Source: Flavobacterium crocinum (lineage in GTDB: Bacteria; Bacteroidota; Bacteroidia; Flavobacteriales; Flavobacteriaceae). From it: a stretch of 64,000 bases of DNA. A model generated the notes under the pieces. The model was given only the letters and a program-made list of their open reading frames with translations. It searched no databases and was not told the origin of the DNA. The translations under genes were made by a program, and so were the position numbers. The stretch is from NCBI RefSeq assembly GCF_003122385.1, contig NZ_CP029255.1, forward strand, positions 3,844,001 to 3,908,000, in the 5' to 3' direction. Of this stretch, positions 42,326 to 50,644 are shown one piece after another; position 1 is the stretch's first letter; each line of letters begins with the position of its first letter.

Positions 42326-43098
42326 GGTTCTGTCGCATCTGGGAATAACTTTTATCTTTAGAATTTTAAACCGATCAAAAGATGAATACTAAGGTCATTG
42401 TTATCCAAAATACATAATTCTTCAGGCAGTATATTTCAAGCTAAGATTTACACTTAGTTACCGTGATGTTGAAGAACTAATGAAGATTAGAGGAGTCATT
42501 GTGGATCATGCGACGATTCAGCGTTGGGTTTACAAGTTTGCACCTTTGCTTGAGGCAGAAATGAAGAAGAGAAAAGGCAGAGTGGGGGAGAGTTGGAGAT
42601 TGGATGAGACCTACATCAAAGTAAAAGGTATTTGGTGTTATTTATATAAGGCAGTAGATAAATTAGGCAATACGGTTGATTTTCTTTTGACCAGAAAAAG
42701 ACAAAGAATGAGTGCGCAGTCATTTCTAATTAAAGCAATTAGTAATAACTACAGACCAAGAGTAGTAAACATTGATAAAAGCGGTTCTAATACTGCCGCT
42801 ATCAAAGTCTATAACAAACGTTCATTCACAAAGATTAAAATCCGGCAGTGTAAATATCTTAACAATATTGTCGAACAGGACCATCGATTTATAAAATGGA
42901 GGATACAAAATGGGTTAGGCTTTAAAAGTTTTGAATCGGCAAGACGAACATTGAGCGGAATTGAAGTTGTACATATGCTGAGAAAGAATCAAATGGTTAG
43001 ACCAGGGATAACTATGTTTAAATCATTCTGTAAATTGGCGGGCTAACTTTTAAATTACTTCAATTTTTATATTTGATTCTGACAGATGCGACAGAACC
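42326..43098. mobile_element. IS6-family insertion sequence
   Basis: Perfect 16-bp terminal inverted repeats (GGTTCTGTCGCATCTG / CAGATGCGACAGAACC) bound a 773-bp element carrying an IS6-type transposase. The flanking 8-mers (TTATTTTG and GGGTTTAA) are not duplicated, so a simple insertion with target duplication is not preserved. The size and end sequence fit IS6-group elements of Flavobacteriia. Confidence 0.92.
42382..43046 (+). pseudogene. IS6-family transposase, frameshifted at its fourth codon
   Basis: The open frame from 42393 begins GHCYPKYIILQAVYFKLRFT, continuous with the IS6 N-terminus, and runs to 43046. The DDE residues are in WRLDETYIKVKG, VNIDKSGSN and NIVEQDHRFIKWR. The only upstream ATG (42382: Met-Asn-Thr) is out of phase by one base, consistent with loss of one A in an AAA codon. 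Restored, the protein would be about 220 residues. As written, translation would have to begin at the internal ATG at 42480 and lack about 30 residues including the DNA-binding helix. It may be inactive. Confidence 0.85.
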
Positions 43099-43375
43099 GG
43101 GTTTAATGTTAAAAAACGTTAAAAGATGTGATTTCATTAATTCAATAAATGGAGCTATTAATATTAATATACTTGTAAAATGAAACTACATAACTTAGCA
43201 TTTAAATGGATAACTTAAATAAGTTTTTAGCAAAATTAAATAATAGTTTTGAGATTATTTAGGTCAAAATTTGATGATTATTTCTGCCGATTTTGATGAA
43301 AATAATAAATATTTTTCCACTTATTTATTGTTCTTCCACAGAAGCTAAAAATTGATTTATTTCCCTTGGCGGCGA
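43099..43375. other. Intergenic AT-rich region after the IS6 element
   Basis: No gene is visible. A TTAAAAAACGTTAAA stretch and a TCAAAATTTGATGATTATTT stretch are similar to sequences at about 20860 and 20990, so this too may be decayed repeat DNA. Confidence 0.45.
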
Positions 43376-43550
43376 CCAGAATCTTAAAGCCTAAAGCAAA
43401 GGTTCTTCTCGTATTTGTCATGCCGTGAAAATTAGCACTCATAAAGTTAGCTTTCAATAAGAAATTCTAAGTGCTATATGGTTCTTTTTTACTCCTTCAG
43501 ATAAACACTCACCAATCTTTTAGTTGCGAAAAAGGTAGCAACTCCAAAAT
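43376..43550 (-). mobile_element. IS3-type remnant: end plus first codons of orfA
   Basis: On the minus strand an ATG at 43421 opens MTNTRRTFALGFKILVA, matching the start of the orfA at 48248 (MKNTRRTFTLGFKILEA). Homology covers the non-coding leader up to the terminal repeat (43524-43548) and stops at about 43376. Only one end of the element is left. Confidence 0.8.
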
Positions 43551-43844
43551 AGGAACATGACATAATATGGGCTGATTTAATAAATCGCATAAATGGCTAA
43601 TCTCTCATAGTCTGTAAGTTCAAATCCGATTTTGAGGAAATAAGTTCGTTGCACTTTCTATTTTTTTGTTGCAAATTATAAAATGAAACCTTTTTACCGT
43701 TATTCTGTGTGGGTTCTTTCTTTAAATTTATAATTCCTTGCAAATGAGCGGACGCTTAAGCACAAAAAAATCTTTAATCATTTTTTAATCAGTTCTTCCA
43801 TGACATAACAAATTAATCTCTAGTATAATTATAAATCTCTTATT
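43551..43844. other. Upstream region of the arylsulfatase
   Basis: No gene is seen. The 290 bp before the sulfatase ATG should contain its promoter, but no strong TAnnTTTG element stands out. Confidence 0.4.
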
Positions 43845-45449
43845 ATGAAAAAAAGAAGACATCTATTATCAATATTGGCGCTCTCGTTATTTACGTGCGC
43901 TGCTATTGATGCCCAGACGAAAAAAAGCCCGAACATTATTATTCTGCTGTCAGATGATACAGGATGGGGTGATTTAGGCCCTTATGGTGGAGGGGAAGCC
44001 AGAGGCGCAGCCACTCCTAATATCGACCGCATGGCAAACGAAGGAATGCAGTTCTGGTCCTTTTACGGCCAGCCAAGCTGCACACCGGGGAGAGCTGCCC
44101 TGATAACCGGAAGAATTCCCAACCGCAGCGGTATGACAACAGTTGCTTTTCCAGGAGATGGAGGGGGGCTTCCAAAAGCCGAATGGACTTTGGCGTCTTT
44201 ATTGAAACGCAAAAATTACAATACTTTTTTCGCTGGGAAATGGCATCTTGGCGAGGAAGATTATTCTATGCCCATTGCGCAGGGTTTTGATGTGATGAAA
44301 AATGTAACATTATATCACTTGAATGCCTACACCTATACGGATCCGGATTGGAATGCGGACATGCCGGATGATATCAGAGCAACGTGGGTTAAAGGGACTA
44401 AAGGCGCACTCGAAGGAGAGGCAGGCAAACCTTATAGAGAAGTAAGAAAAATCGATGGAAAAGTGATTCCATTTTTAGATCAGTATACGGAAGAGGAATC
44501 CATTAAATGGCTGAAAGAGAATGCTAAAAAGGACAAGCCTTTTTTTATGGAAATTTCTTTTGCCAAAAACCACCAGCCTAACCTGCCTCATCCGGATTAT
44601 GTGGGGAAATCTGCCGGAAAAAATAAATATGCCGACTGTATTGTCGAACTGGATTCAAGAATAGGCCGCATTATGGACGAGGTGCGCAATCTTGGAATTG
44701 CTGAAAACACTTTGGTTATCTACACAGTTGATAACGGCACTTGGCAGGATGTATACCCTGATTGCGGCTATACGCCTTTCAGAGGAACTAAAGGGACAGA
44801 CCGTGAAGGGGGAAGCCGTATTCCGACCTTGGCTTGGTGGCCAGGGAAAATCAAGGCAAACAGTAAGAACAGTGACATTTTAGGAACACTTGATTTTATG
44901 GCAACATTTGCCGCTTTATCAGGACAGGAGCTGCCAACTGTAGACAGGGAAGGAAAACCGACTATTTTTGACAGCTATGATATGTCGCCGGTTTTATTTG
45001 GCACAGGCAAATCAAAAAGAAATATGTGGCTTTATTTTACGGAAGACGAATTGGCTCCGGGAGCAATCCGAATTGGTAAATTCAAGGCGGTATTTAATCT
45101 GCGTGGCGATGATGGCGCCCATACGGGAGGTCTGGCAGTAGATGCCAATTTAGGGTGGAAAGGGCCAGCAAGTTATGTGGCTACCGTACCGCAGATATTT
45201 GATTTATGGGCAGATCCCCAAGAACGCTATGATTTGTTTATGAATAACTTTACCGAGAAGACATGGTTTTTGCCAACTGTTCAAAACATTCTTGCGGATT
45301 TTGTCAAAACATATGAAAAATATCCGCCAAGTCCATTGCAGAGCCAAATGTATCCTGGACCAATAACAATCAATGATTACATAATGATGAAAAATGTTCA
45401 GGAAAAACTTAAAGCCACAACTACTGCAAAAAGAAGCGGAGGCGGGTGA
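43845..45449 (+). CDS. Arylsulfatase (type I, formylglycine-dependent)
   Basis: This 534-residue secreted enzyme has a signal peptide (LSILALSLFTCAAIDAQ) and the sulfatase signature with the cysteine that becomes formylglycine (PSCTPGRAALITGR, Cys79). Metal ligands are in ILLSDDTGWGDLG (Asp37, Asp38) and TVDNGTWQD, and FAGKWHLGEE is also conserved. It hydrolyses sulfate esters in the periplasm or outside. A sulfatase-modifying enzyme is not in the window. It heads a cassette with a HAD-type phosphatase and a broken outer-membrane gene, bracketed by IS3-type remnants. Confidence 0.95.
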   Translation: MKKRRHLLSILALSLFTCAAIDAQTKKSPNIIILLSDDTGWGDLGPYGGGEARGAATPNIDRMANEGMQFWSFYGQPSCTPGRAALITGRIPNRSGMTTVAFPGDGGGLPKAEWTLASLLKRKNYNTFFAGKWHLGEEDYSMPIAQGFDVMKNVTLYHLNAYTYTDPDWNADMPDDIRATWVKGTKGALEGEAGKPYREVRKIDGKVIPFLDQYTEEESIKWLKENAKKDKPFFMEISFAKNHQPNLPHPDYVGKSAGKNKYADCIVELDSRIGRIMDEVRNLGIAENTLVIYTVDNGTWQDVYPDCGYTPFRGTKGTDREGGSRIPTLAWWPGKIKANSKNSDILGTLDFMATFAALSGQELPTVDREGKPTIFDSYDMSPVLFGTGKSKRNMWLYFTEDELAPGAIRIGKFKAVFNLRGDDGAHTGGLAVDANLGWKGPASYVATVPQIFDLWADPQERYDLFMNNFTEKTWFLPTVQNILADFVKTYEKYPPSPLQSQMYPGPITINDYIMMKNVQEKLKATTTAKRSGGG

Positions 45450-45514
45450 TAAAATATCGGCTGAAGATTGAAAGCTATTATTTGGCTGCCATGAAATATG
45501 TGATTTGTTTTAAG

Positions 45515-45556
45515 AAAGGGCCAGCTATGCTTGCGTATAAGCAGCTGGCTCTTTTT
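45515..45556 (+). terminator. Intrinsic terminator after the arylsulfatase
   Basis: A 12-bp stem (AAAGGGCCAGCT / AGCTGGCTCTTT, one G-T pair) is followed by a T-run. The remainder of 45450-45766 shows nothing else. Confidence 0.82.
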
Positions 45557-45766
45557 CTAATGCCGTCCCTCAAAGGTTTCTTAGCATGCAGAAGCATATG
45601 AAGCAAGCGAGAATGTTTGAGGTTTGGAAATGGCAGGGAAGAGCAAAAAAAGCCTCTCAAATCGTTATGTAGTGCCTTAACTTTAGCTTAATAAAGAAGG
45701 GAATGAAAGATTTCAAATTTTTATTAAGGTCATATTTTGACCACGAGCAAAATTAAATCAGATAAG

Positions 45767-46822
45767 ATGAAAAAAGTAAATAATACAGCAGGCCTTAAAT
45801 TATTCCTTTCCGTTGTTTTGCTGATCGCTGCAGCAGGATGCAAAAAAGAAGGGATTAAAGAAGACAGTACCGCCAAGGAAAAAGCTCCGACAGCCGTCTC
45901 AAGCGGTGATCATCTGCCATCATGGAACGATACAAAAGTAAAACAGGACATCATTGCCTATGTAAAAGATGTAACCAATACAGAAAGCCCTAATTTTATA
46001 CCTGTAAAGGACCGCATCGCAACTTTTGACAATGACGGTACTTTATGGGCTGAACAGCCTTTTTATTTCCAGCTTTTCTTCGCCTTGGATCAGGTCAAAG
46101 CCTTAGCTCCCAAACATCTGGAATGGAAGAGCAAGCAGCCTTTTAAAGCAGTGCTGGAAAATAATATGGGGGAACTGATGAAGCAGGGCAAAGCAGGATT
46201 GATGCAGATAGTGGCCGTCAGCCATGCGGGAATGTCTACCGATGAATTTGAGGCTAGCGTAGGCAGATGGATCAGCACGGCGAAGCATCCGACAAAGAAA
46301 AAACTTTACAGAGAACTCATTTACCAGCCTATGCTTGAATTGGTCAAATATCTGCAGGATAACCAATTCAAAGTATTTATTGTTTCAGGAGGCGGTATTG
46401 ATTTCATGCGCGCATGGGCTGAGGACGTCTACGGAATCCCAAAAGACCAGATTGTGGGCAGCACACTCCAGGCGAAATATGACTACAACAATGGCAAACC
46501 GGTGATAACAAAACTGCCTGCCCTGGATTTTAATGATGACAAAGAGGGAAAACCAGTTGCAATAGAAAAGTATATTGGAAAAAAACCGGTTTTCTCGGCA
46601 GGAAATTCAGACGGCGACCTTCAGATGCTGCAGTGGGCGGCTTCCAATAAATACAAGAATTTTGAATTGTATGTCCACCACACAGATTCTATCCGCGAAT
46701 GGGCATATGACAGAAAATCTCCAGTGGGTACACTCGATAAAGGGCTTGACGAGGGAAAGGCTAAAAATTGGGCTTTTGCGGACATGAAAAAGGATTGGAA
46801 AGTGATTTTTCCTGGCAATTAA
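45767..46822 (+). CDS. HAD-superfamily phosphatase lipoprotein
   Basis: The ATG at 45767 gives 351 residues with a lipobox (LLIAAAGC, Cys25). The HAD core carries the nucleophile motif ATFDNDGTLW (Asp88, Asp90), VFIVSGGGIDF (motif II) and SAGNSDGDLQML (motif IV acidic pair). Proteins of this kind resemble acid-phosphatase/phosphoserine-phosphatase relatives anchored in the envelope. The gene lies between the arylsulfatase and an outer-membrane protein gene (9 bp after it), so it may remove phosphate from a sulfated or phosphorylated substrate. Confidence 0.9.
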   Translation: MKKVNNTAGLKLFLSVVLLIAAAGCKKEGIKEDSTAKEKAPTAVSSGDHLPSWNDTKVKQDIIAYVKDVTNTESPNFIPVKDRIATFDNDGTLWAEQPFYFQLFFALDQVKALAPKHLEWKSKQPFKAVLENNMGELMKQGKAGLMQIVAVSHAGMSTDEFEASVGRWISTAKHPTKKKLYRELIYQPMLELVKYLQDNQFKVFIVSGGGIDFMRAWAEDVYGIPKDQIVGSTLQAKYDYNNGKPVITKLPALDFNDDKEGKPVAIEKYIGKKPVFSAGNSDGDLQMLQWAASNKYKNFELYVHHTDSIREWAYDRKSPVGTLDKGLDEGKAKNWAFADMKKDWKVIFPGN

Positions 46823-46831
46823 CTAATTAAA

Positions 46832-47473
46832 ATGCAAGCTATGAAATTAAAAATATTTAACCGGGAAGCAGAAGGCTCCAGAGACTATGCTGCGTGATTA
46901 GTGATGCTCTTCGCGGGGTGCATTGCTGGGGCTGCGCAGGAAACTGAAGAAAACAAGGAACTGCAGAGCGGTGCCACTTCGGTAAAACTATCGCAGGAAG
47001 TGATGAATCCCACCACTTTAGCCAGGCAGCTGCAATTGGAAGAATATGCAATTTTTAAGACTGAGGGACAGGATGGATTCGCACAAAATTTTCGTTTTAG
47101 GGGGATAATTCCTTTGAAAGAAGGATTTTTAATAAAAGTGCCGCAGCTGATAAGGGTTATTACTTTTTTAAATACGGCGCCAGACGGCAAAACTGGATTG
47201 GGAGATCTGACTTTGAATAGGTTTTTTCTCCTCACCAAGAAAGGCTGGGGGGAGTTTGGTGCGGGATGGAATATTCAGATCCCTACAAGAACCGACGACC
47301 AGCTGGGTTCTCCCCAGTGGAGTATCGGGCCGGCTTTCACAGTAATTTTCACGGATCTTTGAAAATGGCAGATGTATTGGATATGGGAAAATTTTTTCTC
47401 CATATCTGGAAATGACACGTATGGAGCTTTTGTCAAAGAAGCAATGCTAGTCTCTTTTGCTTTCATTGTTTAG
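46832..47473 (+). pseudogene. Outer-membrane (neuromedin-U/transporter-like) protein, broken and IS-truncated
   Basis: From ATG at 46832 the frame reads into TGA (46895-46897, codon 22). It then continues in frame (LVMLFAGCIAGAAQETEENK, FRGIIPLKEGFLIKVPQLIR, GDLTLNRFFLLTKKGWGEFG) to a second TGA after VIFTDL (47360-47362) and on to about 47473, where the IS3-type remnant begins. The barrel-type strand pattern suggests an outer-membrane channel-like protein. Two in-frame nonsense codons and an insertion mean it cannot be functional. Confidence 0.75.
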
Positions 47474-47970
47474 CTGATGGACCAGCCGATCACTTTGCGG
47501 TCAAAAAGATCTAGCACCACAGTGAGATACAGCCAGCCTTCTTCTGTTTCTACGTAGGTCATATCAGAAACCCAGACTTCATTATTTCTGCCTGCTTTAA
47601 AAATCTGTTCCAATCAGTTTTCGACGACCTTGCTATTGAGGAATGAGTTAGTAGTCCTTTTGTATTTCGATTTTGCAATGCTGCTCAGATGGTTTTCCTT
47701 CATGATCTCACCGACAAATTTCCTGGAAACTTTTATCCCGATAGTATCCAATTCTTTAGCAATTCTCGGACTTCCGTATCGGCACTGGCTCCATTGGTAG
47801 ATTCTAATAATTTCGTTTATGACGAAAGTTTTTCGCTGGGCCCCTGCGGTGGGTATTCTTTTGCGCCATCGGAAAAAACTGCTTTTGTGGATCTGAAAAA
47901 TCCGGCACATCTTCTCAACGGGAAATTATTTCGAGTTTTCTCTGATGAATTCATATTTCACCCGCCGCTC
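47473..47970 (-). pseudogene. IS3-family transposase orfB, decayed
   Basis: The readable segments are VKYEFIRENSK, then TAA (47926-47928), MCRIFQIHKSSFFRWRKRIP, RYGSPRIAKELDTIGIKVSR, then TGA (47614-47616), and VWVSDMTYVETEEGWLYLTV, LDLFDRKVIGWS. These are the rve integrase core elements of an IS3 orfB, with two in-frame stops and loss of the last third, including the final catalytic Glu. Confidence 0.8.
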
Positions 47971-48248
47971 TTGGAGAAGATATTTTGACACTTTTTTAGG
48001 ATGTCTCTTTCAATTTCCAGCTCTTTGATCCGTTTTCGCAGTTTAATTAACTCATTTATATGAGATGCTTCAGCTGAGGTTCTTTTAATGTTAAATCTGC
48101 CTTCCTGATAGAGCTTTTTCCATTGCTGCAGTGTGCTTGTGCTGATATTGAGCTCTTTTACCACCTCAGAGACGCTTCCGCAGTGGCTGCTCATGGTGGC
48201 TTCCAGAATCTTGAAGCCTAAAGTAAAGGTTCTCCTCGTATTTTTCAT
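47958..48248 (-). CDS. IS3-family transposase orfA
   Basis: The 96-residue helix-turn-helix/leucine-zipper protein (MKNTRRTFTLGFKILEATMS, SEVVKELNISTSTLQQWKKL, LIKLRKRIKELEIERDILKK) is the OrfA DNA-binding part of an IS3-type transposase. It is intact, but its orfB partner is broken, so the element is not mobile by itself. Confidence 0.85.
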   Translation of the reverse strand: MKNTRRTFTLGFKILEATMSSHCGSVSEVVKELNISTSTLQQWKKLYQEGRFNIKRTSAEASHINELIKLRKRIKELEIERDILKKCQNIFSKSGG

Positions 48249-48353
48249 GCCTGTAAAAATAAGAATTCATAAAGTTAGCTTTCAATAAGAAATTCTAAGT
48301 ACTGCATCCTACTTTTTTACACTTTCTGATCGATACTGTCTAAGCTTTTAGTC

Positions 48354-48412
48354 GCGAAAAAGGTAGCAACTCCAATCTTAATTTTTAGTCACAAAAAGGC
48401 ATCAACTCCAAA
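48354..48412. repeat. Two IS3-type end sequences in tandem
   Basis: GCGAAAAAGGTAGCAACTCC (from 48354) and CACAAAAAGGCATCAACTCC (from 48390) lie 16 bp apart in the same orientation, each ending in TCCAA. They are the left terminal repeat of the remnant at 47473-48375 and a second lone copy outside it. Nothing else is seen to 48582. Confidence 0.6.
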
Positions 48413-48582
48413 TTTTTGATTGTAAAAAAGTATATTAAAAGTAAATTATTATTCTAAAAATGTTCGCATCACAATATTGTAATTGTGTCTTCTCTAAATT
48501 TGATTTTCCACCTTGTCTTAGTTCAAGGTTTTATAAATCCCAATAAAGCTTCTGTTAATCTATTAAGAATATTTATTTTCTC

Positions 48583-48590
48583 TAAATTTG
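48583..48590 (+). promoter_or_regulatory. Bacteroidota -7 promoter element before the TPR regulator
   Basis: TAAATTTG matches TAnnTTTG, 28 bp before the ATG at 48619. Confidence 0.5.
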
Positions 48591-48618
48591 CATAAATTTC
48601 CAAGAATTTTCGAACATA

Positions 48619-50244
48619 ATGATACGAGTACTACCTATATTCTTACTTTTTACTTCTTTTTTTCTTCATTCTCAATCTTCAACAAAAGAATTGATTGACA
48701 GCTTAAATGCTATTGATGATCATGAAAAAAAGGTCAATTTATGTCGAATAATAGCAACTCAATTGCAGTCTACTGACTGGAATAGAGCGATAAAATATAT
48801 TGAGTTAGCAGAAAGTGAAGCCAAGAAAACAGTAAAGCCAGCAGAAACTTTAGCTGGAATATATACAACTGCCGGAGACCTGTACTATTCAAAAGATGTT
48901 TTAGATGTTGCTCTTCAATACTACTTAAAATCATACGATATCTATAAAGAGAAAAACAATGTTCAGGAAATTGCAAATACAGAAAACAATCTTGCCATTG
49001 TATATGCTAAAAGTAATAATCAAGAAAAAGCTTTGAAGTTTTTTTCTCATGTTTACAAATATCAAAAAGCGAAGAAGGATTCTGCGAAGCTCGTTAAAAT
49101 CCTAAATAATATTGGAACAATTTATCTTGATAAAAATGCCGATTCATCATTGCATTATTATCAGAAAGCCCATTTGATTACTACTAAATTAAAGGATAAT
49201 ACTTTGGCCGTATATATTTATACCAATTTAGCAAGGACTTATACTTTAAAAAAGAATCAGAAAAACACAAAATTCTATTTTGAAAAAGCTTTTTCTCTTT
49301 TAGATTCAATTACTGACAATTCTCTAAAGTCATTTGTTTACGAATCTTTTTCTGAATATAATTTAAAAGACAGGAGGTTTGAAAATTCTATTGAAAACGC
49401 CAAAAAAGCTTTAGGATACAATAAAGAAAAAGCATTTGGTTTTTCAAGCATGCGTTTAAATAAAATACTCTATGAAGCTTATCTAGGTAAAGAAGATTAT
49501 AAAAATGCAGTACATTATTTTCAGAAATACAACCAGATAAGCGACAGTATCGACATAGAGCAGAAAGCCGTAAATCTTGAACGAATAAGGCTCGAGCAAG
49601 ATTATAAAGTACGAAGCCAAATTAGATCCTTAGTCGAAGAAAAAACAAGATTTAAATATTATGTTGTTGGATTAATTCTAGTTGTCGGGATTTTGACTTT
49701 GATTCTTTTATTAATTCGTTATCGTAACAGAAATATTAAGAATCAATTAGAAAAAGAGAAGCTAAAAGCCAAACAGCAAGAACTAAAACAAAGTCTGGAA
49801 GCAAAAAACATGGTTTTGATCGGAAAAGCAATGTCGGAAATACATCGTACAGACAATATCAATGAAATCCTGACAGATCTGAAGAAGATCAAGCTCCAAA
49901 CGGCCAATAAAGAAATGCAAAATGCGATCGACATAGTTTTAAAACGTCTGGAAAAAGACTTAAATACAGATATCTGGAAGGAATTTGAAATAAGTTTTGA
50001 GCAGGTTCATAAATCTTTCTTCGATAAACTTGCAGTTGACTATCCTTCACTAACTCCAAAAGACCGAAGATTATGTGCACTGCTGTATCTTGATTTAACT
50101 ACAAAAGAAATTTGCCAAATAACAGGACAATCGTACAAATCTATCGAAAGCGCCAGAGCAAGACTTCGCAAAAAGTTTGATTTAACCAACGAGAAAGTAA
50201 ATCTATCTACTTATTTAACTACGCTAAAACACAACGAGTCATAA
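48619..50244 (+). CDS. TPR sensor with membrane helix and C-terminal LuxR-like HTH
   Basis: This 541-residue protein has a signal-anchor N-terminus (VLPIFLLFTSFFLHSQ), TPR repeats (about 60-310, e.g. VALQYYLKSYDIYKEKNNVQ), one membrane helix (YYVVGLILVVGILTLILLLI, about 343-363) and a coiled coil. A cytoplasmic helix-turn-helix region follows (LTPKDRRLCALLYLDLTTKE, ICQITGQSYKSIESARARLR). This architecture is common among flavobacterial one-component regulators that sense outside signals through TPRs. Its targets may include the protease and porin genes downstream. Confidence 0.92.
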   Translation: MIRVLPIFLLFTSFFLHSQSSTKELIDSLNAIDDHEKKVNLCRIIATQLQSTDWNRAIKYIELAESEAKKTVKPAETLAGIYTTAGDLYYSKDVLDVALQYYLKSYDIYKEKNNVQEIANTENNLAIVYAKSNNQEKALKFFSHVYKYQKAKKDSAKLVKILNNIGTIYLDKNADSSLHYYQKAHLITTKLKDNTLAVYIYTNLARTYTLKKNQKNTKFYFEKAFSLLDSITDNSLKSFVYESFSEYNLKDRRFENSIENAKKALGYNKEKAFGFSSMRLNKILYEAYLGKEDYKNAVHYFQKYNQISDSIDIEQKAVNLERIRLEQDYKVRSQIRSLVEEKTRFKYYVVGLILVVGILTLILLLIRYRNRNIKNQLEKEKLKAKQQELKQSLEAKNMVLIGKAMSEIHRTDNINEILTDLKKIKLQTANKEMQNAIDIVLKRLEKDLNTDIWKEFEISFEQVHKSFFDKLAVDYPSLTPKDRRLCALLYLDLTTKEICQITGQSYKSIESARARLRKKFDLTNEKVNLSTYLTTLKHNES

Positions 50245-50407
50245 AAATAATTTAAAAATTAAGTGTTTGATTTATTGTGTGTTATGTAAAAAAGAATGTT
50301 TTTGAAGGGTACTTTTTTTGCCCGCGAATGTTTTTACATAACTCCTTTTTTTTAGCATTTCTGAGTCTCACTTTATATTCGCCGAATCTATTATAAAAAA
50401 GGATTGG

Positions 50408-50545
50408 ATGAATACTAAGAAAAAAAAGGAACAGACTAAAAGTCTGGATGAGCTACTGGAAGAAACAAAAACAAAGAAGAGTGCACTCTTAAAAATTCTA
50501 CAAAAAATTACAAAAGCAAATTCTAATAATCAGCCTCCAGGATGA
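50408..50545 (+). CDS. Predicted 45-residue basic protein
   Basis: ATG at 50408 opens MNTKKKKEQTKSLDELLEET followed by KTKKSALLKILQKITKANSN and ends NQPPG. It has a helical, Lys-rich composition and no signal. Small proteins ending in Pro-Pro-Gly after an Asn/Ser stretch seem familiar beside TPR-HTH regulators in flavobacteria, but I cannot name a family. It lies 163 bp after the regulator and 99 bp before the giant protease. Confidence 0.5.
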   Translation: MNTKKKKEQTKSLDELLEETKTKKSALLKILQKITKANSNNQPPG

Positions 50546-50644
50546 TTTTTAGCATTTGCTTTTGTTGCTTGTTATCAACCCTAAAAAAAAACGTGAGTTT
50601 TCATTTAATCAAACAACCTTAATATTAACTTTTAAATTAAAAAA

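Larger units (their letters stand above)
47473..48375 (-). mobile_element. IS3-family remnant (truncated at one end)
   Basis: On the minus strand the element runs from the terminal repeat near 48354-48375 through orfA and a decayed orfB, and stops abruptly at about 47473 in the middle of orfB. The right terminal repeat is missing. The insertion point is within the outer-membrane pseudogene. A second copy of the orfA end is at 43376-43550 in the same orientation. Confidence 0.85.

Noticed and set aside
46090..46366. Two minus-strand frames opposite the HAD phosphatase gene
   Set aside because: They lie entirely antisense to a well-supported gene and show no recognisable motif.
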